Positions 38,622 to 47,785 of a DNA stretch of 64,000 nt are shown here, in pieces. Source of the stretch: an uncultured Lachnospiraceae bacterium (GTDB lineage: Bacteria; Bacillota; Clostridia; Lachnospirales; Lachnospiraceae); NCBI GenBank assembly GCA_949840465.1, contig CATKXE010000002.1, positions 34,796 through 98,795 on the forward strand, written 5' to 3'. The notes below the pieces were generated by a model. The model saw only the letters and a program-made list of their open reading frames with translations. It searched no databases and was not told the origin of the DNA. Positions within the stretch are counted from its first letter, which is position 1; each line of letters opens with the position of its first letter. A program made the position numbers and the translations under genes.

Positions 38622-39851
38622 TCAGGACAGCAGCCAGTCAATCAAATACAGCGATTTGATCCCATCGTACGAATGGATATAATTTCTGTCCATTGATAAA
38701 ATGATTTTTTCGTAGTTGTCGGATATCATGCGTAAAGGCCTGATCTCTCGTTCTCTTGTTTCCGGCGACATCATGCTTTCTGTTACCTGCACATAAAGTT
38801 TGTCATTCGGTTTTTCCGCAACAAAATCCACTTCCGTTTCTCCGACTTTCCCGATATAAACGCGGTAATCGCGGCGGATCAATTCTAAGAATACGATATT
38901 CTCAAGGATATGCCCACGGTCTGCATCACGATAGCCGAGAAGCATATTTCGGAATCCCATATCGATGATATAGTTCTTTCCTAAAGTTTTCAGAAGCTGC
39001 TTTCCTTTCACATCGTATCGCCCTACAGAGAGGAAAATAAAGGCGCTGCGCAGCATGGAAATATATTTATCCACGGTTTTGCCGGCAACATTTTTTGCGG
39101 TTTGGCCCGGAAGCTCTCCCACGTTGGACAACGCATTGCCTATGCTGTTGGGAGAAGTGATACTGCCGATATTGGAGCAAAGGAACAACAGGATTTTATG
39201 GAGCGTTCCCTGATCAGCCTGATTGTTGCGCTGGAGAATATCGCGCAGAACTACAGTGGAGTAGATGCCTTCTAACGCCTGGTTGCTTCTTGCTTCGTGA
39301 AACTGAAATTCTCTGAGGATCGGCATGCCGCCGAACTGGAGATATTTCTGAAACTTTTCCTCCATCGTGACAGACGGCTCAAATTCATAGAAGGTCAGGA
39401 ACTCCTTAAACGAAAGCGGCAGCATGCGGACTTCTATATATCGTCCGGAGAGCATGGTGGAAAACTCGGTTGACAGCAGATATGCGTTGGAGCCGGTGAT
39501 ATAGATATCCACATCAAAATCAAGCCGAAATGATTCTATGGCCTTCTCCCAATGCTCCACATTCTGAAGTTCGTCAAAGATTAAATAGGTCTTCCCGGTT
39601 GTTGGAATGCGCCCGCTGACATAGTCATAAAAGGAAAGATAGTCTAAGAGATTGCGGTAACGCAGGGATTCCAGGTTCATATGGATTATATGGGGATCAG
39701 ATACGCCGTTGTCCGACAGATACTGATGGAAGAGGTCAAGCAACGTTGATTTCCCGCATCTGCGGATACCGGTAACGATTTTAACCAGATCCACATCTTT
39801 GTTTTGGATCAGCTGATTTAAGTATTCAGGGCGGTTTATAAGTCCAGCCAT
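38622..39851 (-). CDS. AAA ATPase with DUF4143-type C-terminus
   Basis: GIRRCGKSTLLDLFHQYL Walker A; YLIFDELQNVEHWEKAIESF; VDFVAEKPNDKLYVQV C-terminal nuclease-like region; start 39851 behind aaggagg. Confidence 0.88.
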   Translation of the reverse strand: MAGLINRPEYLNQLIQNKDVDLVKIVTGIRRCGKSTLLDLFHQYLSDNGVSDPHIIHMNLESLRYRNLLDYLSFYDYVSGRIPTTGKTYLIFDELQNVEHWEKAIESFRLDFDVDIYITGSNAYLLSTEFSTMLSGRYIEVRMLPLSFKEFLTFYEFEPSVTMEEKFQKYLQFGGMPILREFQFHEARSNQALEGIYSTVVLRDILQRNNQADQGTLHKILLFLCSNIGSITSPNSIGNALSNVGELPGQTAKNVAGKTVDKYISMLRSAFIFLSVGRYDVKGKQLLKTLGKNYIIDMGFRNMLLGYRDADRGHILENIVFLELIRRDYRVYIGKVGETEVDFVAEKPNDKLYVQVTESMMSPETREREIRPLRMISDNYEKIILSMDRNYIHSYDGIKSLYLIDWLLS

Positions 39852-40003
39852 GGCGCACCTCCTTAGACTTTTATTTCCACGAAGCAACGACCGAAACGGA
39901 GTCGCCACAACTTGCCGCGCTGGAAATTGGATATCCCGTTAGTTTGCTGCGGGGTCTTTGACTTTTATTATACCCCAAAATAAAAAAAATACAACAATTT
40001 CTT

Positions 40004-40090
40004 ACTTATAAGTCGAAAAGTTTATAAAAAATTAAAGTTTCAGACTTGCAAGTCGGAAACTTTGTAAAAAATAAAGTTTTGAACCTGTAA
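40004..40090. repeat. About 40-bp tandem repeats carrying palindromes (ACTTATAAGT, GACTTGCAAGTC)
   Basis: Palindromes at 40004-40013 and 40043-40054, centres 40 bp apart; degenerate third unit to about 40090. Confidence 0.6.
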
Positions 40091-40313
40091 ATAAAAAAAG
40101 ATAAAAAATGTTGAACCTGACATAAATATTCTTCTAAGTATCAGTCTGTGCAGATGCCATATGTAGTATGCCTGTACAAAGGATATTTCTACAATATCCG
40201 CCATACGTTTCAGGCATCAGAACAGACCATTCAGGCAGTTTTGCATAAAAGGAAAAATAGAAATAGTATAATGTTTCTATAGATATTCAAGCATCGAATG
40301 GGAGGGCGAGAGA

Positions 40314-41354
40314 ATGAATTCGAAAACAGAAAAAAAGCAGCTTATTATTTTTGCGGCAGTGGCTTACGGAATTACGTATCTGTTGGGGATCCTGATGTGG
40401 TATGGGTATGCAAAGGGGATAGAACTGAGTGCGTTTCCCAATGCACAGATGATGTATCCGGCCATGGGGGTGATGCTCGCGTTTCTTCTGACACAAAGGA
40501 AGGATGAGAATATGCCCCGGGCATTTTACCGGATATTCATTGTGTCGGCGGCGATTCAGATTCTCTTTGCCGTACTGTCAGTATTCATGCCGGATATGAC
40601 AGTAGAAATGCCGGGCGGGACGGTCTCGGCGTGGTTGCTCTGGCTTCAGTTTGTCCAGATCATAGGAGGGATCCTCTGCCTGATTTTTCTCTTTGTGTCC
40701 GGGAAAAAAAGACGGGCGGCATATGGGCTGCGGTGGAAGAACTGGAAGGCGTCTATCCTCTGCATTCTTTTGTTTTTGGTACTGTATTTTGGGCGGGCTG
40801 CGCTGGCCTATATGATGCAGGGACAGTTTACCGTCTTTTTTGATATCCTGAAAAGCCCGGAGGCATGGATTATGATCGGGGTTCTGCCTTTGAATTTCGT
40901 GTTTGCATATGCTGCGTTTTTCGGAGAGGAATATGGATGGAGATATTATCTGCAGCCGATTCTACAGGAGAAATTCGGCCTGCGAAAGGGCGTGCTGCTT
41001 CTGGGCGTCGTGTGGGGGCTGTGGCATCTGCCTCTGGATTTCTTTTTCTATGTGACGCCGGAGAAAGGGATCATCATGACGCTGAGCCAGGTGATCACAT
41101 GTATTACACTGGGCATTTTTTTCGGATATGCATATATGAAGACGGAAAATATCTGGGTGCCTGTCATTCTGCACTTCCTCAATAATAATCTGGTCCTGGT
41201 CATATCCGGGCAGTTTTCCGCGGACGTGCTGCAGGATCAGAGCGTTTCATGGACGGACGTGCCGGTTTCCCTGCTGTTGAATGGACTGCTTTTCGGGCTG
41301 TTTATCCTTGCAAAGCCTTATCGTGAGAAAAAAGAAATGAAGGAACTGTTATAA
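40314..41354 (+). CDS. CPBP-family intramembrane metalloprotease
   Basis: AAFFGEEYGWRYYLQPIL, WGLWHLPLDFFF, HFLNNNLVLV motifs. Confidence 0.9.
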   Translation: MNSKTEKKQLIIFAAVAYGITYLLGILMWYGYAKGIELSAFPNAQMMYPAMGVMLAFLLTQRKDENMPRAFYRIFIVSAAIQILFAVLSVFMPDMTVEMPGGTVSAWLLWLQFVQIIGGILCLIFLFVSGKKRRAAYGLRWKNWKASILCILLFLVLYFGRAALAYMMQGQFTVFFDILKSPEAWIMIGVLPLNFVFAYAAFFGEEYGWRYYLQPILQEKFGLRKGVLLLGVVWGLWHLPLDFFFYVTPEKGIIMTLSQVITCITLGIFFGYAYMKTENIWVPVILHFLNNNLVLVISGQFSADVLQDQSVSWTDVPVSLLLNGLLFGLFILAKPYREKKEMKELL

Positions 41355-41388
41355 CAGTATAAAATCTGGAACTACCTTATCAGCTTTG

Positions 41389-41420
41389 GAGCCCCGCCGT
41401 GTATGGCGGGGCTCTGTTTC
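41389..41420. terminator. Strong hairpin GAGCCCCGCC-gtgtat-GGCGGGGCTC at convergent gene ends
   Basis: 10 bp perfect stem; tgttt after it. Confidence 0.7.
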
Positions 41421-41427
41421 TGTATCC

Positions 41428-42414
41428 CTAAAGCGCCGCTTTTTCCACAAGAAATCCTGCTTTCTCCAAGCTTTTCTTTGCCGCTTCTGCGTTTTGCTTT
41501 CCCTGGATCTCCAGACAGACGCGGGAAAGCCCGGCGGGAAACCCCTGGGATTTCAGCAGGTTCCTCATCTGTGCTGCGTCCATATACAGACCGGCGCCGT
41601 CCGACAGGGCGAGAAAGCTGCCTGTGAAAGAAGCAGGGACGCCTGGGTCTGGAGGATCGTTTTTGTATACCGGGGGAGAGGGCGCTTCTGCGGAAATCGA
41701 GCCCTGTGGGGAAAAGGCAGCCTCCGCCGTGCTGTAAGAAGCTGTTTTGCTCTGGCAGGACACCGATTCCGCCTCACCGGCATAAGACGCAGGCCTCTCC
41801 CCGGTGGAAAAGGCAGCCTCTGCCGCATCGGAAAACAGGGTGATTTCCACATCCAGCGTTTCCGCTTTCTCCCGGAAAACCTGTGCCTGCCGTCTGGTAA
41901 TGGGGGAGCCGTATTCATCGGAGAGGCTCTGGAAAAAATCTTCCCCGGCCACGAGAAGGGGCGCAGACCCGAGACGTTTTTTCCCGGCGGATTTTATAAT
42001 CTTTAAAGGCCAGGCGGACAAATCGACCCCTGAGATTTCCGTGGAAGCCTGATAGCTCCCGATCCGGATATTTGCCTGCGCGCGGTAGGCTGCCCAGCAG
42101 TGTGTCAGGCCGGGAAAATCCTGAATCTGTAGAAACAATTCATTGGTAATGTCCTGAGAGGGAAGCGAAGCCATCATACGGACGGGCTTCTGGTCAGCCC
42201 TCTCTTCTGTGATGAGCCGCCAAAACAGAAAGAGGGCGAGCAGGAGCGTGCCGGATAACAGAAAAACGGACAGGAGCGCATAGGGGGCGAGGCGCGGTTT
42301 CCCGGCTTTTCGGGAAGGCCGTCCAGGAAAGATTTTTCGGGAACACGGTTCAGGAGTTCTTTGCCGGGGAGGCTGGCGGCGAGATGTTTTTCGGGAAGAG
42401 TGTTCAGTCGTCAT
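41428..42414 (-). CDS. Hypothetical single-TM protein of ABC cluster, basic/Pro-rich N-terminus
   Basis: Overlaps previous gene; TM APYALLSVFLLSGTLLLALFLFW followed by extracytoplasmic-type region. Confidence 0.7.
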   Translation of the reverse strand: MTTEHSSRKTSRRQPPRQRTPEPCSRKIFPGRPSRKAGKPRLAPYALLSVFLLSGTLLLALFLFWRLITEERADQKPVRMMASLPSQDITNELFLQIQDFPGLTHCWAAYRAQANIRIGSYQASTEISGVDLSAWPLKIIKSAGKKRLGSAPLLVAGEDFFQSLSDEYGSPITRRQAQVFREKAETLDVEITLFSDAAEAAFSTGERPASYAGEAESVSCQSKTASYSTAEAAFSPQGSISAEAPSPPVYKNDPPDPGVPASFTGSFLALSDGAGLYMDAAQMRNLLKSQGFPAGLSRVCLEIQGKQNAEAAKKSLEKAGFLVEKAAL

Positions 42415-43390
42415 ACATGTGTTCCTCCAATAACAGATCCTCCAGTTTTTGTCTGCTCCGTCTCAGCCGCCATCCCATGACAGCCAACGCCGCTGAAAAG
42501 AAGAACACGGTTCCGGCAAGGACGGACGGCCACCAGGAATTTGTTTCAACCTTTTTTTCCACGGTTAATTCGATGATCTCAGGCTCCTGGATGTAAGTGG
42601 AAAAATCCTGGGTCTGGGTGTAGGACTGCCCGAAAGCGTCTTCGTATGTCAGGGTCAGAGCGCCGGAGGTCGATCCATAGGCGCTTTCGCCGGCGTCGGC
42701 GTCCGCCTGTCGGATGGATTCCATGTTTTTGTTTCCCACGTAGATTTTCATGGAACCGCTGTAAGAAGCACCGCTATCAAGAGTCCCGGCAAATACGGAT
42801 TCCGTGGGGAACAGGCCGGGGGCATTTAAGTCCACCCGGGCGTTGTAGATGGGGGCTCGTCCGGTGTTGCGTATCTGTAACTGTGCATAGGCCGTCTCCA
42901 TGGAAAAGACCTTTTCGGCCAGGCTGAATCCCTCCATGGACGCCTGCACTGGCTGAAAGATTTCCAGCCAGGCCGTCTCGGAAGAATTATAAGCCATCCC
43001 CTCTTCAGTTTCATAAGAGAATAGAAATTCCACAGGAAGCTTTTTTTGCGCCGCCCCAGGGGATACACAGGCAACCGTGGAAATGGCGATCATATCCTGT
43101 GGGGATATGGATTCAAAATAAAAGGAAGCCGCGGTCAGGGAAACGGTTTCGTCCGCAGGCTTTACGCTGACGCTTAAATTGTAAATGGCGTCGGTACGGC
43201 TTTTATTTCTAAAGCAGGTGACAAATTCCCGTTGGCTTCCGGCCTGGATTTTTTCTGCGGCCAGATTGTTGGATTCTAAAAGCAGCTTTGGCTGATGGAT
43301 GACTTTTTCCTCAGCCGCAGGAGCGTCCTCATAATCTGCAGAAAAATCAGAGGCGTTACTGCCGGTTCTTTCTAAAGAAATGCCCGTCAT
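42404..43390 (-). CDS. COG1361/CARDB-like protein with C-terminal TM only
   Basis: Repeated beta-sandwich-like blocks; TM WWPSVLAGTVFFFSAALAVMGW near C-terminus; 4 bp overlap with ATPase. Confidence 0.7.
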   Translation of the reverse strand: MTGISLERTGSNASDFSADYEDAPAAEEKVIHQPKLLLESNNLAAEKIQAGSQREFVTCFRNKSRTDAIYNLSVSVKPADETVSLTAASFYFESISPQDMIAISTVACVSPGAAQKKLPVEFLFSYETEEGMAYNSSETAWLEIFQPVQASMEGFSLAEKVFSMETAYAQLQIRNTGRAPIYNARVDLNAPGLFPTESVFAGTLDSGASYSGSMKIYVGNKNMESIRQADADAGESAYGSTSGALTLTYEDAFGQSYTQTQDFSTYIQEPEIIELTVEKKVETNSWWPSVLAGTVFFFSAALAVMGWRLRRSRQKLEDLLLEEHMYDD

Positions 43391-44037
43391 TTGATTTCCT
43401 CCTTCATAACCCCTGCATCCATCTCAAAGATCCGGTCGCACAGAATCCGTAAATCTTCGCTGTTATGGCTGGACAGCAGAATGGTCTTGCCCCGCTGTTT
43501 CTCTTCCAGAAGCAAGGAGCGCATTTCCTGTACGCCGTGTTTATCCAGCCCGTTAAAGGGCTCGTCCAGAATCAGAAGCGCAGGATCCTCCATGATGGCC
43601 TGCGCGATACCAAGACGCTGGCGCATCCCCAGGGAATACTTTGACACAGGTTTGGTAAGTCCGGGATTTAAGCCCACCCGAAGGAGGGACACCGTGATAT
43701 CCCGCCCGGTCAGATTTCCGCGTAAGTCCGCAAGGATCTCCAGATTGCGCCTGCCGCTTAGATGGTCCAGAAATCCGGGCGTCTCAATGATGGCTCCCAT
43801 GCTTTCCGGGAAATCAATTTCTTTCCCGATGAATTTTCCGCCTACGCGGACGAGCCCCGCTGTCACGGGAAGGAATCCGCAGATGCATTTCATCAGGACG
43901 GTCTTGCCGGAGCCGTTGTTGCCCGCAATGCCGTAGGTTCTGCCGCGTTCCACCTGAAAATCTAATTCCTGCAGAACCTCTTCTCCGTGAAAGCATTTAC
44001 GGACTTTTGCAAGTTCTATATAAAAATCATTTTCCAT
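43387..44037 (-). CDS. ABC transporter ATP-binding protein (exporter type)
   Basis: GNNGSGKTVLMKCI, SLGMRQRLGIAQAI, LLILDEPFNGLD. Confidence 0.93.
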   Translation of the reverse strand: MENDFYIELAKVRKCFHGEEVLQELDFQVERGRTYGIAGNNGSGKTVLMKCICGFLPVTAGLVRVGGKFIGKEIDFPESMGAIIETPGFLDHLSGRRNLEILADLRGNLTGRDITVSLLRVGLNPGLTKPVSKYSLGMRQRLGIAQAIMEDPALLILDEPFNGLDKHGVQEMRSLLLEEKQRGKTILLSSHNSEDLRILCDRIFEMDAGVMKEEIK

Positions 44038-44049
44038 TATAAAGTCCTT

Positions 44050-44793
44050 TCAAAGCTGTGTTTCCACTTTCCGCTCCAGCGCCGCCAGATGAAGCAGCGC
44101 CATGCTAAGAGAGAGCAAAAGCAGAAAGATCCAAAGTGCATATTGCCCGCATCCCCAGTCATTTTCTGCAAGGATCCATTCGGAGGGGTCAATATAATAG
44201 AGGAAATCCAGATACCGTTCCCGAAGGATGATTCCAAAAGAATACAGGATGAACGGAAGACCCAGAGCCAGATAGGAGGAACCGCTTACGGTTCCGGAAA
44301 ATGCCCCGAAACTGGATAGTGCGGAGGCAATCAGACAGATTTTTCCGGCTGTGGAGAGCAAGTTTCCCACGGCCTCTTTGGGATACCGCCAGAGTTCCTC
44401 CCGCCCGTACAGAAGGAGGAAAAACATAAGCAGGCATGGAAGCATTGCCGTCAGCCAGACAAGCGCGCCGGATAGGGCGGTTGAGAGCGCCCTGTTGCGG
44501 CAGTAATCCTGTTTCCCGGTCCGTAAAACCAGGAGCCGTAGAAAATGCCGCTGATGCTCCCGCAGGTAGGCGTCCCCCCAGGGCAGGGTGGCCGTGATGG
44601 GGATGAGATACAGTACGGTGCGGGATTTCAATGCGTGTTCCAATGCGCTCAGAAAAGTACCGCAGGAAAGAGGCGTCGGTTTTTCGGCATTCCACTTCAG
44701 ATCCGGCCAGGATGTGCCGATTAGGATACCCGCCAATGCCAGAGCCGCGGCAAGAAAAAATTTTTTGTCCAGAATCATGCGTTTAAAATCCAT
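44050..44793 (-). CDS. ABC exporter membrane protein
   Basis: Six predicted hydrophobic segments; adjacent to ATPase. Confidence 0.75.
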   Translation of the reverse strand: MDFKRMILDKKFFLAAALALAGILIGTSWPDLKWNAEKPTPLSCGTFLSALEHALKSRTVLYLIPITATLPWGDAYLREHQRHFLRLLVLRTGKQDYCRNRALSTALSGALVWLTAMLPCLLMFFLLLYGREELWRYPKEAVGNLLSTAGKICLIASALSSFGAFSGTVSGSSYLALGLPFILYSFGIILRERYLDFLYYIDPSEWILAENDWGCGQYALWIFLLLLSLSMALLHLAALERKVETQL

Positions 44794-44834
44794 TTGAGCC
44801 TCCGTTCAGGAACCGCATACAAAATGTTGTCCGC

Positions 44835-45716
44835 TTAATTCCCCAAAAATAAAAAATTATATTTGGACAGCGCGCGGTAGGAAAGAAAGGCGGCTGCCGC
44901 GAGTATCAGTCCGAAAAGCCCCATGGACTGCCAGAGAGCGGGCAGGTTGTCATATCCGAAATCATGCATTCCATAGACCGCATGGTTGAGAGGGCTGATC
45001 CATCCTACGATGCTGCGGATGCGGTACATTTCATAATCTTCCACCCCCAGAAGCCTGCCCAGTACGCTGGGATCAAGCAGGAAACCATACAGGCTGTAGC
45101 CGATACTCAGGAGCATCCCATATTTTTTATCCAGTACCAGATTGCCCAGAAGGATCAAAAACGCCAGCGTCAGGCTGTAACCCAGCATCAGCATAAAAAC
45201 CTGTGCCATGCAGCCATAGGGGCTGATGCTTTCCATGACTTTCACGGTGGAGGGGATGTGCAGATGTTTGCCCGCGCCGGAATATCCCAGGAGCGCGGCG
45301 GTTCTGCTCCACATATTTCCGGGAAATGCATGCTTCATACACAGAAGTGTGGTGGAGGCCATGATGAACAATACATACAGGCAGGTACAGCCTGCGATGT
45401 ACAAAAACTGTGCGGCCAGCCATTTTTTCTTTGTCATCCGCACCAGGTAGAAGGGCGTGAACGCGTTTAGCTTCGGGACGTCTGAGAATAAAAAGATCAA
45501 AAGCAGGGACATAAGCAGGACAGCGGCGGCATCCCCGAATGTCCAGAGAAACGGCTCTACCGCCTGTATGCTTGTCTGATACTGCCCGATGGTCTCCATG
45601 ACGCGGCCGCTTAGCAAAAAGCAGATGACAATGCCCAGCAGAAACGTGAGGACGACCCTTGCATTTTTAAAAAATCCCAAAAACTGGTATCGGACTGCGG
45701 CTATCACCAGCTTCAT
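44835..45716 (-). CDS. ABC exporter membrane protein
   Basis: Multiple TM segments; same operon direction. Confidence 0.75.
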   Translation of the reverse strand: MKLVIAAVRYQFLGFFKNARVVLTFLLGIVICFLLSGRVMETIGQYQTSIQAVEPFLWTFGDAAAVLLMSLLLIFLFSDVPKLNAFTPFYLVRMTKKKWLAAQFLYIAGCTCLYVLFIMASTTLLCMKHAFPGNMWSRTAALLGYSGAGKHLHIPSTVKVMESISPYGCMAQVFMLMLGYSLTLAFLILLGNLVLDKKYGMLLSIGYSLYGFLLDPSVLGRLLGVEDYEMYRIRSIVGWISPLNHAVYGMHDFGYDNLPALWQSMGLFGLILAAAAFLSYRALSKYNFLFLGN

Positions 45717-45719
45717 GGC

Positions 45720-47243
45720 TTAGTACCCCAGGCCCCGGTCGATCACCGTGCCGTCTGCCGCGTTGATGGTGAGGATGCTCATGCGCGGATAGCCGATGGT
45801 GTGGTCGTTTGCTTCGCCGTCATACACGTAGTGGACGTCCTGCACCCCGAAGAAATCCCACACCGGAACCAGAAGCCCGTGGCGGCTGTCCGCGCCGGGG
45901 TCATAGATCCGCATATAGCCAAGCGTCGCCTTTGACACATTGACTTTGATGCTGTCGGGAGCCGTATAATCTGAAAAATGAATGGAAGCCATCTCTTCAA
46001 AAATATCTGCAATCTCCGGGAATGAGAGGATTTCCACATTGCTGACCTGCTCTTCTTCCAGTTCATACAAATTAAAAATGTCCGCCCGCTGGAGCCCGTC
46101 TTTATTTACATAGAACTCAATCCGTTCGTAACACCAGGGTTCCACCGTACTCTCCATGGATTCCAGGCCGCCGCCCATATCCATCTCGTCTGTGACCGGG
46201 AATCCGTCCACGTCCCGGGTGTAGCTGACCATGTAACCGGCGTCGGGAAAGGAAATCTCCGTGGTCGGTATCAGGCTGTCTTCGCTTTGTTGGGTTTTAA
46301 GACTCAGGTCAGCCGTTTTGGCAGAGAAATTGCCAAGGCCAAGCGTCTCCATGTATCCGTCGGCAATCTCTACGGCCTGTTCCGGGGTGATCCCCGCCAT
46401 CTCCTCCGCCTTTTCCCGGGAAGGCGCGGAAGGATTGGCGGGGGCGTCTCCGCTGTCGTACATGGAAGGCGTCCAATTCGCTATCATAGAAGAATCGCCG
46501 TTTTCTATACGGCATATGCGGATGTCCATGGGAGCGCTCAACGTTTCACGGAGACGGTAGCTGTAAACGGCGTCGTCCAGTTCCACGGCGCCGGAGAAAT
46601 ATCCGTCGCCGCGATCCGCATATTGTTGCTGCGCGCCAAAGGCGGGGGTGATCACGGTTTTCTCGATGGTTTCAGGGGCGCTATTATAAACCTCTTCCCA
46701 GGAGGCGATGGATTGTGCAAGGCTGAAAGCTTCCTCCGGATTCTCCATGCCGTTTTCCCTTGCGGATGCGATCAGCCCGAAAGGGTCAAGGTTTCCTTCC
46801 GCCTGCCAGGCTTTTAATTGATTGAGCCGCTCCTGCGCCTCTGCCTTTGTTGTTTGAAAATACGCGTCCCCGTCATAGATGGGGGCGTCCCCGAAAAAGG
46901 CGTTTGTGACTGTATTGATCCATTCCTGGTCAAAGGGCTTTTGCCCTACCTTGTATATGGCGATCTTATCCACGTCCGGGACATAGACGTCGGCGTTGCA
47001 GTTAAGCTGATAGCTTCCGTCATTGCCCGTCCGGGACGCTTCATATTTTTCCGGAACCTGCAGCCGCTGTGACAGCGCATTGCTTTTGGATTCCGGCGCA
47101 GGATCCGCCTCCTTATAGTTTTCTGTACTCAGCGCGCCCTTTTCACGTACAATAGGTTTTTCCGGCGTCTTCTGGCATCCGGCCGCCAGGCCGGAGATCA
47201 AGGCGCCGCAGAGCAGCAGGGAGAGAAATTGTGTTTGTTTCAT
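45720..47243 (-). CDS. Lipoprotein (DUF6034-like, tentative)
   Basis: MKQTQFLSLLLCGALISGLAAGCQKTPEKP signal plus lipobox. Confidence 0.75.
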   Translation of the reverse strand: MKQTQFLSLLLCGALISGLAAGCQKTPEKPIVREKGALSTENYKEADPAPESKSNALSQRLQVPEKYEASRTGNDGSYQLNCNADVYVPDVDKIAIYKVGQKPFDQEWINTVTNAFFGDAPIYDGDAYFQTTKAEAQERLNQLKAWQAEGNLDPFGLIASARENGMENPEEAFSLAQSIASWEEVYNSAPETIEKTVITPAFGAQQQYADRGDGYFSGAVELDDAVYSYRLRETLSAPMDIRICRIENGDSSMIANWTPSMYDSGDAPANPSAPSREKAEEMAGITPEQAVEIADGYMETLGLGNFSAKTADLSLKTQQSEDSLIPTTEISFPDAGYMVSYTRDVDGFPVTDEMDMGGGLESMESTVEPWCYERIEFYVNKDGLQRADIFNLYELEEEQVSNVEILSFPEIADIFEEMASIHFSDYTAPDSIKVNVSKATLGYMRIYDPGADSRHGLLVPVWDFFGVQDVHYVYDGEANDHTIGYPRMSILTINAADGTVIDRGLGY

Positions 47244-47280
47244 ACTATATCTGGTCCTCCGTTTCATCTGGATTGTGGCT

Positions 47281-47382
47281 CCGCAGGGATATAAATTACG
47301 GGATGCCCGTTGGGTATACCCTGCCGGACGTAGTCCGCCCATCCCGCAGGGATATGGATTGCGGAATGTCCGTTGGGTATAG
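47281..47382. repeat. Direct repeat of about 40 bp
   Basis: ccgcagggatataaattacgggatgcccgttgggtata vs ccgcagggatatggattgcggaatgtccgttgggtata, about 63 bp apart. Confidence 0.8.
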
Positions 47383-47756
47383 TATACAGAATATTTTGTA
47401 ATCGAGTCATCGCCGGAATGTAACCAAAATGTAAATCTTTTTGTTTATAGATTGGAGATACGATGGTTTGAAAAAGAGCAGGCGGCATTTAAATCATTTT
47501 TATTTTTAAAAGGTTGGCGTCTGCTTTCAGCAGCACAGGCGTCAGCAATATGCAGCAGGCAAAAAATGTTTCATTTTATGAGAGACTTGAATTGTATTTC
47601 AGGCGAAGCAATGGTAAGATATAAAAAGCAGAAGATATGGAAAAGCGGGTGTAAGGGTCAATTAGAAAAATATTTTGCCCATAAATAATAGGAGTTGGAC
47701 AGTTTTTTTGTGCATTCTGCTGTTTTTTTGGGTTAAATCTTGTCTATATTGATGCA

Positions 47757-47785
47757 TTTACAAAAAATTATTTTTGTGATACAAT
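47757..47785 (+). promoter_or_regulatory. Promoter TTTACA-N17-TACAAT
   Basis: About 200 nt upstream of deaminase start. Confidence 0.5.

Noticed and set aside
47264-47488. Minus-strand ORF with repeated IPNGH..IYIPA peptide
   Set aside because: The peptide repetition is explained by the 40-bp DNA direct repeat; substitutions fall in all codon positions, with no RBS or family match.
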